Positions 17,931-26,729 of a stretch of 34,359 bases of DNA are shown piece by piece. The notes beneath the pieces were generated by a model. It had not been told where the DNA came from, did not search any database, and worked only from the letters and a program-made list of their open reading frames with translations. A program made the position numbers and the translations under genes. The stretch spans positions 1 through 34,359 of the forward strand of contig JAKOZI010000077.1 of assembly GCA_029780075.1 (NCBI GenBank), given 5' to 3'. The stretch comes from Pseudomonadota bacterium. GTDB lineage: Bacteria > Pseudomonadota > Gammaproteobacteria > Burkholderiales > Rhodocyclaceae. Within the stretch, counting starts at the first letter, position 1; each line of letters opens with the position of its first letter.

Positions 17931-19183
17931 TATCGGAATCCGAAGTTTTCAAAATGGATATGGCGAGGCTTGATGCCCCGCTCGTGGAGGGACTGTCTGA
18001 CCGCGGCCAGCATGCCCGGCGGCCCGCACAGATAGCACTCGTGCCCGGCGAGCTCGCGGGTAGCGGGAAGGAGTGAATCAATATTCGGCGGCTGGTTACC
18101 GGTGGCCAGAGCCTGCAGCGACAGTTGCGGATCCTGCTCAGCGAGCGCGCGCAATTCTTGCAGAAAGGCAGCATCGGCCTCGGCGCGATAGAGATAGACG
18201 AGTGTCGTTTCCTGACTGACCGGGCCCGTCCGCAGCAGCGCCAGGAAAGGCGTGATGCCAATGCCGCCGGCCAGCCACAGTTGCGGCGCTGCGGGTCGCT
18301 CGGCCAGGAAGGTGCCGAATGCGCCATGCACCCGCGCCAGGACACCCGGTTCCATGCCCTGGATGCGTCGGGTGCAATCGCCCAGCGCCTTGACGCCGAC
18401 GCGGATTTCACGGCCGGCACCCATCGAACTGACGGTGAACGGGTGAAACTCGCCGCAACCCCTGAACGTCGGCCCGGCAAAGAAGGCGACCAGGACGAAC
18501 TGCCCTGCGGTCGCGGCAATCGGCTCTGCCAGGGGCTTGAGAGCGATCTCGACCATGCCGTCGGCAACCGGAGTGGCCGATTGCACGATGTACGGCCGGG
18601 CGGCCAAGCCGCTATCCTCCCGGAGGATTCGCCAGCCGAGGAACAGGGCGGCCAGCGCGAGGATCGGCAGTACCGGTTCCTCGATACCGAGCTGCAACAG
18701 ATGCCACAGGCCGACCAGTACGCCGACACCCAGCGAAAAATGCAGCCAGCGCCAGCTTCGATAGGGTATGCGCGTGGCGAAAGTGGCGGCGAGTCCGAGC
18801 ATCAGCAGCAGTAGCGATAGCCAGCCCAGCCTGACCGGCCAGCCCTGGCTGAATGGTGAAAGCGTCTGCCAAGCCAGAGTGGGAGACGCCGGCCAGGCAT
18901 CGGCAGCAAGCTCCAGCGGATGTGCCAGCAGCAAGACGTAAGCGGCCATGCCTACGTGGTGATGCCATTGGTACATCCTCTCCAGTCCCCCCAGCCAGCG
19001 GGACAGCCAGGTTTCCCGCAGCATCAGCAACAGGCTGGCGAGCAGCAGACCACAGCCCGCCCAGCCGAGGACAATGCCCAGACTGCGTGCAGGCGACAGA
19101 CCCTCCGGAAAGGCCCAGTAGACGGGGCCTACGGTAGCAGCCAGGACGAGTAGCGGAATCGATAGCCAGCGAAGGAGGAACAT
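17930..19183 (-). CDS. Ferric-reductase-like transmembrane flavoprotein (FNR family)
   Basis: 417 residues. The N-terminal half has about six membrane helices with two histidine pairs spaced 13 apart (H75/H88 and H148/H161), the bis-heme pattern of ferric reductases. The C-terminal half is a ferredoxin-NADP reductase module: FAD-binding FHPFTVSS (246-253), NAD-binding LAGGIGITP (304-312) and YLCGPPGM near the end. No 2Fe-2S ferredoxin domain is present. It would move electrons from NAD(P)H across the membrane to an outside acceptor, possibly the cytochrome b5 protein encoded next. The natural substrate (metal, quinone or protein) is not evident. Confidence 0.88.
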
Positions 19184-19201
19184 GATGGGCTCGCGCAGGG
19201 A

Positions 19202-19519
19202 TCAACCGGAGGGCTGGCGAGAACCGCTAGCCGGCTGCAGGTGCTCACAGATGTCACGGCCTCCGTGCGGCAACACCATGCCGCGCGCTGTGGCGCGTTC
19301 TTCCATGAGTTGGTGATGCGCGACCTGGTAGCCGCGGCACTCCTCGTACGTCCTGAAGCCACGAATCCGCGATTGATGTTCGATCCGTTCCTCCGGCGTC
19401 ATCAACTGCCAGCCGCGGGTATTTCCCTCGCTGGCGCGCACGGGGCCGCGTGCCTGCGCGGCTGCGGCGACAGACAGCAGCAGCGTGAGGATCAGGACTC
19501 TATTCCTTCGTGTTCGCAT
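19202..19519 (-). CDS. Secreted protein with RGW-LMT-EER motif (paralogue 1)
   Basis: 105 residues. A signal peptide (MRTRRNRVLILTLLLSVAAAAQA) precedes a conserved block, NTRGWQLMTPEER (33-45), then HHQLMEERA (68-76) and two cysteines 30 residues apart (C61, C91). The same block and the same cysteine spacing occur in the protein at 21413-21796. I do not recognise a named family. The start at 19519 has GGGAG 5 bases upstream; the longer frame to 19696 is rejected because the signal peptide would be internal. It lies 18 bp upstream of the ferric-reductase-like gene, so it is probably in the same operon. Periplasmic location is well supported, function is not. Confidence 0.75.
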   Translation of the reverse strand: MRTRRNRVLILTLLLSVAAAAQARGPVRASEGNTRGWQLMTPEERIEHQSRIRGFRTYEECRGYQVAHHQLMEERATARGMVLPHGGRDICEHLQPASGSRQPSG

Positions 19520-19563
19520 CGCCACTCCCGTGTCCATCGCCTCTTGGTCTGATCTGAGGCTTG

Positions 19564-19959
19564 TCACGTCGCACGGCCCTGCTCCTGCTCGGCTTCGAAG
19601 AGCATCGTAGCCAGCGACGTCAGCCCTTCTTTCTGCGCCGCCTCTGATATCTCCTCCAGGCGGGCTTCGGCGTCGATCAGGCGAGCCGTTTCGCATTCGG
19701 GGGGCAGTTCCTGCCGGAACTCCTGCAGGCGATGGACAAGCGCTTCGCTGACGTGGACATTGCTGTCCAGAGCGGCATTGGTTTCACCGCCTTCCTCGCA
19801 GGCCTCGAAGAGTGCGCCGGCCAAGGCGTGCAGACCCTCTTCGGTGGCACAGGCGGAAACCTCCTCGGGGCTTGCATTGCGGGCGATGGCAGCGGCAGTC
19901 TTGCTGTCGTTGGGCAAAGTACCGCCGAAGGAGTCGAGAATCTGTTTGATGATGTCCAT
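19564..19959 (-). CDS. Small acidic protein with an internal repeat, function unknown
   Basis: 131 residues, strongly acidic, alanine and glutamate rich, with no signal peptide or membrane helix. Two segments look like copies of a helical unit: VSACATEEGLHALAGALFEA (from 34) and ISEAAQKEGLTSLATMLFEA (from 104), about 70 residues apart. ATG 19959 has a GGAG site 6 bases upstream. It lies between a secreted protein and the thioredoxin/DsbD-like gene with gaps of about 45 bp, so co-transcription is likely. No family is recognised. Confidence 0.7.
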   Translation of the reverse strand: MDIIKQILDSFGGTLPNDSKTAAAIARNASPEEVSACATEEGLHALAGALFEACEEGGETNAALDSNVHVSEALVHRLQEFRQELPPECETARLIDAEARLEEISEAAQKEGLTSLATMLFEAEQEQGRAT

Positions 19960-20004
19960 GGTGATCTCCAGTCAGTAAGGAGTGCAGCCAGTGTGCCCAT
20001 CCGT

Positions 20005-21312
20005 TCAGTCCGGTCGGCTTTTCTCCGCCTGCCTCGGCTTCCTCAGCCAATGGACCAGCCCGGAAAGGCCGATCGAGCCAAGCAGCAGGACCAGCGCCAC
20101 GCGCAGGTCGTTGAGTGCCGCCGGGGCGGCGATCAGCAGAATGCCGAGCCCCAGCATCATGGTCCCCGAAAGCAGTTTGAGCAATCGTCCCTCGCGCTCC
20201 GACAGCTTTCGCGAGCCGAGGGTGCAGGTGAAGACCACGGTTATGACCAGCAGCGGGATGACGTAGACAACGTTGTAGAAGGCCAGATAGGCGTAGTGTT
20301 GCCACGGCGGCAGCTCAGAAAGGGTCAGCAGTCGGGTATAGATCATGGGGAATCCGGCCGTGCATAAGAGTTCGTAGGAATTGGCGGCGATCGCCAGGGC
20401 GATGGTTCCCAGCGTCAGCGCCGGCAAGCTGTCCGCTCGCAGAAGGCCGCGCACGCGCTGGTAGAGTCCGGGTTTGGCGGTATCCGGGATACTCAGGGAA
20501 ATCCCCTTCTTGAACCAGAAGTAGTCCTTGATGTTGATCAGCGCGATGACGATCGCCAGAACCCCGGCCGCGGTAGTGACCAGAGCGATTTCGCCGAGCC
20601 AGCGGAAAACGTTGAGCCAGGCGGCCATGAACAAAAAGTAGATGAGGCCGGAGAAGAACAGGAAGACGCTGCCGATGAACAGCATGCGGGCGCGACTGCC
20701 GGCATGGATCAGCAGCGAGAGCAGAAACAGGAGAACGAAAAAGGCACAGGGATTGAAGGCATCCAGGCCGGCGATGACCACGGTAAACACTGGTAGCGAG
20801 AGTTGGTCGGGTGCCAATGTGCCGAGCAGCGGGAGGTCGAGTCCGGGAGCTTGGCGAGTTCCCGCGGCAGGCTCCCCAAGCACCGTTCCCCCTGATTCGC
20901 GGCAGAACTGCAAGTCTTCTTCCAGTGCCCGCCCGGTCGTTTCCGGCCGATCGAAACCAACCTTGATCTGCCCGCAGAACAGGAAGGCCGGCACACTGCT
21001 GGCTTCCCGGCCCAGTGACTCGGCCATCGAGACGTAGGCGTCGGCAGCGTACGGGTCGATCGTGAGGTTGCGGCTGTGCAGCACCAGCCAGGGATGACGC
21101 GCCGGCAGCGCTTCGACAAAAGGCCGGGCAGCCTGACAATGCGGACAGGTGCTGGTCCAGAAGAAGTACAGATGAACCCGCCGTTCGCCGGCAGCATTGT
21201 GGTCGATCCAGACCGGTGGCTCTATCGCGGCGGCAAAGGACGAAACGGCAGCGAGCGCGAGAAAGCAGATCAGGCGGAATACTCTGGTCAGATGCAGGAA
21301 ATGCTGGGTCAT
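20005..21312 (-). CDS. Thioredoxin-like/DsbD-type membrane thiol transporter
   Basis: 435 residues. A signal-like N-terminus (about 1-29) leads to a periplasmic thioredoxin-fold domain with CPHC at 56-59 in FFWTSTCPHCQAARPF, and a cis-proline candidate in SVPAFLFC (106-113). From about 172 a DsbD/CcdA-like membrane part follows with several helices and two buried cysteines, C189 (AFNPCAF) and C317 (ELLCTAGFP), the pair that passes electrons across the membrane in this family. Here the thioredoxin domain precedes the membrane part, unlike the order in classical DsbD. ATG 21312 is chosen; ATG 21324 would add four residues. It likely supplies reducing power to periplasmic proteins encoded in the same cluster. 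Confidence 0.85.
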   Translation of the reverse strand: MTQHFLHLTRVFRLICFLALAAVSSFAAAIEPPVWIDHNAAGERRVHLYFFWTSTCPHCQAARPFVEALPARHPWLVLHSRNLTIDPYAADAYVSMAESLGREASSVPAFLFCGQIKVGFDRPETTGRALEEDLQFCRESGGTVLGEPAAGTRQAPGLDLPLLGTLAPDQLSLPVFTVVIAGLDAFNPCAFFVLLFLLSLLIHAGSRARMLFIGSVFLFFSGLIYFLFMAAWLNVFRWLGEIALVTTAAGVLAIVIALINIKDYFWFKKGISLSIPDTAKPGLYQRVRGLLRADSLPALTLGTIALAIAANSYELLCTAGFPMIYTRLLTLSELPPWQHYAYLAFYNVVYVIPLLVITVVFTCTLGSRKLSEREGRLLKLLSGTMMLGLGILLIAAPAALNDLRVALVLLLGSIGLSGLVHWLRKPRQAEKSRPD

Positions 21313-21412
21313 CGCTAATCCCATTCCGTGTCTGGTCGCGAACTTCGATCTCCGCACAGATGAACGTTTTCCGGCCCCACTATGAAGCAACGGGGCGGAG
21401 CCATGGTTACAC

Positions 21413-21796
21413 CTACTTGAAGAAGCCGCGTGCCTGCATACGATCGCAAGCGTTTTGCCGCGGTGCCATCAAGGTCGTGCCTTTTTCCCTGGCGCGTGCC
21501 TCCATGGCCTGATGGTGCTCAACCTGGATCGCCTTGCATGCGTCGAAGGTCTTGGCGGCGAGCATCCTGTCGTGGTACGTGGAACGCTCTTCGGCAGTCA
21601 TCAGCGACCAGCCGCGGGTGTTGTTCTTGTCAAAGGCGAAGCGCATTCCCTGGCCTTGTCCTTGGCCGCCACCCGGTCCCATGCCACTCATTCCTCCCTG
21701 TCCTCCTGCCCCCATGCCGGGGCCGGGTTGAGCGAAGGACGGTACGACTATAGCGGCGCCAAGAAGAGCAAGCAGAGTGATGTGTGAGAGTCTCAT
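21413..21796 (-). CDS. Secreted glycine-rich protein with RGW-LMT-EER motif (paralogue 2)
   Basis: 127 residues. A signal peptide (about 1-22, ending SFAQ) is followed by a Gly/Met/Gln-rich linker (23-51) and the conserved block NTRGWSLMTAEER (59-71), QVEHHQAMEARA (91-102), and cysteines C87 and C117, 30 residues apart as in the paralogue at 19202-19519. The start has AAGGA upstream. It is the first gene of the minus-strand redox/N-ATPase group, after a 316-bp gap. Family unknown; a periplasmic role, perhaps as substrate of the DsbD-like protein because of the cysteine pair, is a guess. Confidence 0.72.
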   Translation of the reverse strand: MRLSHITLLALLGAAIVVPSFAQPGPGMGAGGQGGMSGMGPGGGQGQGQGMRFAFDKNNTRGWSLMTAEERSTYHDRMLAAKTFDACKAIQVEHHQAMEARAREKGTTLMAPRQNACDRMQARGFFK

Positions 21797-22112
21797 CGTG
21801 TTTCCTTTCAGATCTATTGCACCAGAGTGAGTCGCCAGCTTACCCCGACCTGATGCGTCGGCGCTGGTGTTTGTTCAGAGTGGAAACGATCAACGCGGAG
21901 GGCAACAATCGCTCCATACCTTGGGGGACGAGGCTGCCGCAAAAAGGATGCAGGTGCCAAGACCCAGACCAGATCAACTGTCAAATTGACCGAGGGTAGT
22001 AGATTGCCCCGCGGCTGTCCTTGGCAAGCAAAATGGCCGGCTGGAAAGCGCCGGAAACGGGTTCGCTGGTCCGAGCCAGCCTTGCTTTGCTGACCGATGC
22101 CGCAGGAAGGCG
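21797..22112. other. 316-bp region without a supported gene
   Basis: Lies between the end of the ECF sigma gene and the start of the secreted protein gene, both on minus. It is the natural place for the promoter of the redox/N-ATPase gene group. A TTGACA is present on the minus strand near 21980, but the expected -10 position reads CTTGGC, so I do not call a promoter. No convincing hairpin terminator was seen. Confidence 0.4.
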
Positions 22113-22652
22113 CTACAACGGCGAGCGCGGCGTAAAGCTGCAGACCTTTCCGTCGTCGTCGAAGCGAACCCGACAAGCGTTTGTCATTCGTTCCTTCAGG
22201 CGCTTACGGGCACGCTGAACCCGCGACTTGGCTGCGGAGAGGGAGATGCCGAGACGGTCGGCCAGTTCTTGTTGCGAGTGCCCTTCGAGATCGCACAGGA
22301 TAATCGACAGTCGATCGGCCGCGGAGAGTTCGGAGAGTACGCGAGGCAGGCAGGCGCTGAGGTCGTCGACCATAGGAGCCAGTTCGTTCTCGGGGGAGAC
22401 CAGATCGTCCGGCAGGGGAACGTGTTCACGCGACACGCGCAGGCGATCGGCTAGAGCATTGCGCGCCACCTGGAACAGCCATGCCCGCCGGTTATCGATC
22501 GCGCAGAAGTTGCTTCCCTGCCGCAAGGCCTTGATGAAGACCTCCTGCAGTACGTCGTCTGCATCGTCGATCCGGCCGATCCGATGACGAAGATAGCCAC
22601 GCAACTGCGCTTCGCACATCGACCAGGCAGCCAGCAGGCAGGGCGTGCTCAC
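22113..22652 (-). CDS. ECF RNA polymerase sigma factor (SigZ-like)
   Basis: 179 residues. Region 2 contains [16 protein letters not shown] followed by [19 protein letters not shown]; region 4 contains [20 protein letters not shown], then [20 protein letters not shown], the helix-turn-helix that reads the -35 element. The C-terminal tail [15 protein letters not shown] resembles that of the SigZ group. The start is GTG 22652, overlapping the acr3 stop as GTGA, so it is translated with acr3. No anti-sigma gene follows. Its coupling to arsenite efflux suggests a regulatory link, but I could not see a target promoter motif in the window. Confidence 0.88.
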   Translation of the reverse strand: MSTPCLLAAWSMCEAQLRGYLRHRIGRIDDADDVLQEVFIKALRQGSNFCAIDNRRAWLFQVARNALADRLRVSREHVPLPDDLVSPENELAPMVDDLSACLPRVLSELSAADRLSIILCDLEGHSQQELADRLGISLSAAKSRVQRARKRLKERMTNACRVRFDDDGKVCSFTPRSPL

Positions 22653-23707
22653 ACTCGCGCGCTTTCAGAGGCGAAGTAGCGCTTCTGGAACCACAGCGAG
22701 ACACTCACCAGGCCGATCATCACCGGTACCTCGACCAGCGGACCGATGACGGCAGCGAAGGCGGCGCCGGAATTGATGCCATAGACGGCGACGGCGACGG
22801 CAATCGCCAACTCGAAGTTGTTGCTTGCCGCGGTGAACGACAGGGTGGCGCATTTTCCGTAGCCGGCCCCCACCTTTTTGCTCATGTAGAACGAAATCAG
22901 GAACATCAGCACAAAGTAGATCAGCAGCGGGATGGCGATGCGCAGCACGTCCATCGGGATGCTCACGATCAGCTTGCCCTTGAGGCTGAACATGACGACG
23001 ATGGTGAACAGCAGGGCGACGAGGGTGATCGGGCTGATCTTCGGTACGAACCGCTGGTGATACCACTCCTTCGAGACAAAACGCAGCAGGATCACCCGTG
23101 TCAGTACGCCGGCGACGCAGGGAATGCCCAGGTAGATGAAGACGCTTTCGGCAATCTGCCCGATCGAGACATCGACCACCGAACCCGAGAGCCCGAACAG
23201 CGGCGGCAGGACCGTCACGAAAAGCCAGGCATAGACGCTGTAGAACAGCACCTGGAAAATCGAGTTGAAGGCCACCAGTCCGGCGGCGTACTCGGTCGAA
23301 CCCTTGGCGATCTCGTTCCAGACGATCACCATGGCGATGCAGCGGGCCAGGCCGATCATGATCAGGCCGACCATGTACTCGGGCTTGTCGGGCAGGAAGA
23401 TGATCGCCAGCGCGAACATCAGGATCGGCCCGACGAGCCAGTTCTGCAGCAGCGACAGACCAAGGACTTTCTTGTCGACGAAAACGTCGGGCAGCTCCTC
23501 GTAGCGGACCTTGGCAAAGGGCGGGTACATCATCAGGATCAGTCCCAGTGCGATCGGCAGGTTGGTCGTGCCGACCTGGAAGGCATTGATCAGAGCCTCG
23601 ATACCCGGAACGTAGAAACCCAGGCCGACACCCAGAGCCATCGCGGCGAAAATCCAGACCGTCAGATACCTGTCGAGGAAGGACAGTTTTCTGGTAACCA
23701 CGCTCAT
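22649..23707 (-). CDS. acr3: ACR3-family arsenite efflux permease
   Basis: 352 residues with ten predicted membrane helices. The conserved cysteine is C123 in [16 protein letters not shown], and the conserved glutamate is E299 in [13 protein letters not shown]; both sit in the broken helices typical of ACR3 and are essential for arsenite export in studied members. [13 protein letters not shown] is also typical. It extrudes As(III) using the proton motive force. It is transcribed divergently from the arsenate-detoxifying pair at 23908-26301 and is coupled to the ECF sigma gene. ATG 23707 has a GGGGGT site 6 bases upstream. Confidence 0.95.
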   Translation of the reverse strand: MSVVTRKLSFLDRYLTVWIFAAMALGVGLGFYVPGIEALINAFQVGTTNLPIALGLILMMYPPFAKVRYEELPDVFVDKKVLGLSLLQNWLVGPILMFALAIIFLPDKPEYMVGLIMIGLARCIAMVIVWNEIAKGSTEYAAGLVAFNSIFQVLFYSVYAWLFVTVLPPLFGLSGSVVDVSIGQIAESVFIYLGIPCVAGVLTRVILLRFVSKEWYHQRFVPKISPITLVALLFTIVVMFSLKGKLIVSIPMDVLRIAIPLLIYFVLMFLISFYMSKKVGAGYGKCATLSFTAASNNFELAIAVAVAVYGINSGAAFAAVIGPLVEVPVMIGLVSVSLWFQKRYFASESARV

Positions 23708-23785
23708 GGCAGACCCCCGTTCCGATGATTCAATGTGTCAAGGCCCCCTGGTCGCTGCCTGACGCAGGCAATCCCACAAGGGGGG

Positions 23786-23845
23786 TTTACAGAATTCCAA
23801 GATTCTAGCAATATAAAAACGTTTCGCAAAGCAACGTTGCTTGCG
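23786..23845. promoter_or_regulatory. Divergent ars promoter region with two dyads
   Basis: On the minus strand TTGCGA (23829-23824) and TAGAAT (23807-23802) are spaced by 16 bases and would drive acr3. On plus, TTTACA (23786-23791) is a possible -35 for the GAPDH gene with a poor -10. Two dyads overlap these: AGAAT/ATTCT (23791-23806) and a longer one, CGCAA-a-GCAAC/GTTGC-TTGCG (23825-23845). They are candidate operators. No arsR gene is present in the window. Confidence 0.45.
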
Positions 23846-23907
23846 GCGTTCAATGCTTCGGCTCGCGGGGTGTCCAGCCGGGCAGCATTCACCAGGAGGA
23901 ACAGAAA

Positions 23908-24918
23908 ATGACGGTCAAGGTTGGCATCAACGGTTTCGGTCGCATCGGCAGACTGGCGCTGCGCGCAGCGTGGGACTGCCCGGAGCTGGAGTTCGTGCAT
24001 ATCAACGAGCCGAATGGGCCGGTAGCGTCCGCGGCACACCTGCTCGAATTCGACTCGGTGCACGGCCGCTGGCCACATGCCATCGGGGTCAGCAACGGGC
24101 GCATGCAGGTGGACGGCAGGTCGATCGGCTACAGCACTGCCAGGGACGTAGCCGGCGGGCCGTGGCGCGACGCCGGGGTGGACATCGTCCTCGAAGCCAG
24201 CGGCAAGTGGCGCACGGTCGACGAGTTGTCGCCGTACCTGGCGGCGGGGGTCAGGAAGGTGATCGTTGCCGCGCCGGTCAAGGGCGGGGATACGCTGAAC
24301 ATCGTCATGGGGGTGAACGACCAGCTCTACGACCCGGCGCGCGACCACATCGTCACCGCCGCGTCGTGCACCACCAACTGCCTGGCGCCGGTGGTCAAGG
24401 TCGTGCATGAGGCGATCGGCATCTCGCACGGCATGATCACCACCATCCACAGTTCGACCAACACCCAGAGCGTGCATGATCAGATGCACAAGGATCTGCG
24501 CCGCGCGCGCGCGTCGAGCCTGTCACTGGTACCGACAACCACCGGTTCGGCGACGGCGATCGCGCTGATCTTCCCGGAACTGAAGGGCAAGCTCGACGGC
24601 CACGCGGTGCGCGTGCCGCTGCTCAACGCCTCGATTACCGACTGTGTCTTCGAGATGCAGCGTCCGACCAGCGTCGACGAGGTCAACGGCCTGCTCAAGG
24701 CGGCGGCTGATGGCGCACTCAAGGGAATCCTGGGTTTCGAGGAACGGCCGCTGGTATCGATGGATTACTGCGGCGACCCGCGTTCGTCGATCGTCGACGC
24801 GGCGCACACGCTGGTGATCAACGGCACGCTGGTCAAGATCTACGCCTGGTACGACAACGAGTGGGGCTACGCCAATCGCTATGTCGAACTGGCGCGGAAG
24901 CTTGCCGCGTCGCTGTAG
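23908..24918 (+). CDS. ArsJ-associated glyceraldehyde-3-phosphate dehydrogenase
   Basis: 336 residues. NAD-binding [10 protein letters not shown] at 6-15, catalytic cysteine C154 in SCTTN and H181 in TTIHSST. The typical GAPDH loop is followed by [15 protein letters not shown] near the end. In arsenic gene clusters this enzyme uses arsenate in place of phosphate to make 1-arseno-3-phosphoglycerate, which ArsJ then exports. The next gene is arsJ, so this assignment is strong. AGGAGG lies 9 bases before the ATG. It could in principle also act in glycolysis, but its position favours the arsenic role. Confidence 0.9.
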   Translation: MTVKVGINGFGRIGRLALRAAWDCPELEFVHINEPNGPVASAAHLLEFDSVHGRWPHAIGVSNGRMQVDGRSIGYSTARDVAGGPWRDAGVDIVLEASGKWRTVDELSPYLAAGVRKVIVAAPVKGGDTLNIVMGVNDQLYDPARDHIVTAASCTTNCLAPVVKVVHEAIGISHGMITTIHSSTNTQSVHDQMHKDLRRARASSLSLVPTTTGSATAIALIFPELKGKLDGHAVRVPLLNASITDCVFEMQRPTSVDEVNGLLKAAADGALKGILGFEERPLVSMDYCGDPRSSIVDAAHTLVINGTLVKIYAWYDNEWGYANRYVELARKLAASL

Positions 24919-25002
24919 CCGCGCGCTTCCCGACATTGCCATCGGGGCCGGCGCCGCCGCCGCGCCGACCCCGGTGCACCGGAACATCTCAGGAGGAGCA
25001 GC

Positions 25003-26301
25003 ATGAGCAACCCATCCCCGGCCAGGAGCGACGCCGCGCGCGCGGGCCTGCGCAACTACATCCTGGTCACCGCCGCCTACTGGTCAGACACGGTGACCGA
25101 CGGCGCCACGCGCATGCTGGTGCTGTTCTATTTCTACAATCTCGGCTACACGCCTTTTGCCGTCGCTTCGCTGTTCATCTTTTACGAAGTCTTCGGGATT
25201 CTGACCAACCTCTTCGGTGGCTATGTCGGTGCCCGTTTCGGTCTCAAGACCACGCTGTTCATCGGCCTCGGTACGCAACTCGTGGCGCTGTCGATGCTCG
25301 CCTTCGCGCCGCAGGGGTGGCTGGTTGTGGCCTGGGTGATGGTTTCGCAGGCGCTGAGCGGGATTGCCAAGGACATGACCAAGATGAGTTCGAAGAGCGC
25401 GGTCAAGCTGATCGTCCCCGAGGATTCGTCGGCGACGCTGTACCGCTGGGTGTCGATCCTCACCGGATCGAAGAACGCGCTGAAGGGCGTCGGCTTCTTC
25501 CTGGGTGGCCTGCTGCTGACCCTGCTCGATTTTCAGACCGCGCTCAAGTGGCTCGTCGCGCTGGTCGGTGTCACCCTGGTCCTCGCAGCCCTGCTGATGC
25601 GCGGCGGTCTCGGCGAGGCTAACCGCAAGGCAAAGTTCGGGCAGATGTTCTCGCGTAACGGCGCGGTCAACAAGCTTGCCGCGGCGCGCATCTTTCTCTT
25701 CGGCGCGCGTGACGTCTGGTTCGTCGTCGGTTTGCCGGTGTTCCTGTCGAGCGTCCTCGGGTGGACCTTCTGGCAGTCCGGCGGTTTTCTGGCGGTCTGG
25801 GTGATCGGATACGGGATCGTCCAGGCGGCAACGCCCGGCGTGCTGCGCAGTCGCGTCGAGGGACAACACGAGCCGGACGGGCGGACGGCGACGATCCTCG
25901 CCTTCGTCCTTGCTGTATTGCCGGCGGGCATTGCCCTGGCGCTTAGCGCCGGTGTGGCGCCGAGTACGGTGGTCGTCAGCGGCTTGATCGTCTTTGGAGC
26001 GGTGTTCGCCCTGAACTCGGCAGTGCACTCGTACCTGATCCTGGCCTATACCGACAGCGACAAGGTGGCGATGAACGTCGGGTTCTACTACATGGCCAAC
26101 GCCGCCGGCCGCCTCGCCGGCACGGTCCTGTCTGGCGCGCTCTACCAGTGGGGACTGCAGAGCGGCCCGAGCAACGGCCTGATCGCCTGCCTGTGGGCCT
26201 CGTCGGCGTTCGTGCTGGTGGCCGGCCTGCTGTCGCTGCTGCTGCCGCGTCACCTCGGGCCGCGCTCGAAACCGATCAAGCTCGGCGATCTCGGCGAATA
26301 G
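25003..26301 (+). CDS. arsJ: Organoarsenical efflux MFS transporter ArsJ
   Basis: 432 residues, about 12 membrane helices. The N-terminus NYILVTAAYWSDTVTDGATR, then FYFYNLGYTPFAVASLF and KDMTKMSSKSAVKLIVP, matches the ArsJ family. It exports 1-arseno-3-phosphoglycerate made by the GAPDH encoded 84 bp upstream; the product falls apart outside the cell, so the pair acts as an arsenate efflux system. An AGGAGG site lies upstream of the ATG. Together with acr3 it covers arsenate and arsenite. Confidence 0.93.
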   Translation: MSNPSPARSDAARAGLRNYILVTAAYWSDTVTDGATRMLVLFYFYNLGYTPFAVASLFIFYEVFGILTNLFGGYVGARFGLKTTLFIGLGTQLVALSMLAFAPQGWLVVAWVMVSQALSGIAKDMTKMSSKSAVKLIVPEDSSATLYRWVSILTGSKNALKGVGFFLGGLLLTLLDFQTALKWLVALVGVTLVLAALLMRGGLGEANRKAKFGQMFSRNGAVNKLAAARIFLFGARDVWFVVGLPVFLSSVLGWTFWQSGGFLAVWVIGYGIVQAATPGVLRSRVEGQHEPDGRTATILAFVLAVLPAGIALALSAGVAPSTVVVSGLIVFGAVFALNSAVHSYLILAYTDSDKVAMNVGFYYMANAAGRLAGTVLSGALYQWGLQSGPSNGLIACLWASSAFVLVAGLLSLLLPRHLGPRSKPIKLGDLGE

Positions 26302-26729
26302 CGCGGCGAGTTCGTGCTGGCCGGCTGAACAATCTCCTGCTGTCGGCTGGCCTCCTGGCCATCACCGGAGCCACTCCGGCGATGGCTTGAAGCCTTGCGG
26401 GTCAGCCTTGCTGCCTTCATCCGGGAAAAGTATTCAACGAAGTGACAAGGTCGTCAACAATCGCCCGCTGCCGGGGTTCCCGACGCTCCTATGCTGATGA
26501 CTTCAAACCTGTTGTACCGGGCAGCTGCTGGCAATTCTCTGCAAAAGCGCCCAAAAGGGTTTGGCCATGCGACCGCGAGGAGCCTCGACGGGAAACGTGT
26601 AGAGCGGCCAAATCGCGGCCAAAGCGGGAACTGGGCACTTTGTGTTGAAACGATGGACCGACGCAGCCGAGCAAGGTAGACTATTCGGTTGGAGTATCGC
26701 GCAAAGTGCCTTTTGAGGGAAGGATCGTC
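26302..26729. other. 428-bp region without a supported gene
   Basis: Between arsJ and mgtE on the same strand. Apart from the hairpin at 26358-26386 I see no gene, repeat or clear promoter. I looked for an Mg2+ riboswitch-like fold before mgtE and could not support one by eye. Confidence 0.4.
26358..26386 (+). terminator. Possible terminator hairpin after arsJ
   Basis: GCCATCACCGGAG and CTCCGGCGATGGC form a 13-pair stem with one mismatch and a 3-base loop (CCA). It lies about 57 bp after the arsJ stop. No T run follows, so it may act with Rho or only stabilise the transcript. Confidence 0.45.

Noticed and set aside
26302-26729. Mg2+ riboswitch before mgtE
   Set aside because: No consistent paired structure or conserved core could be recognised by eye; only one hairpin close to arsJ stood out.
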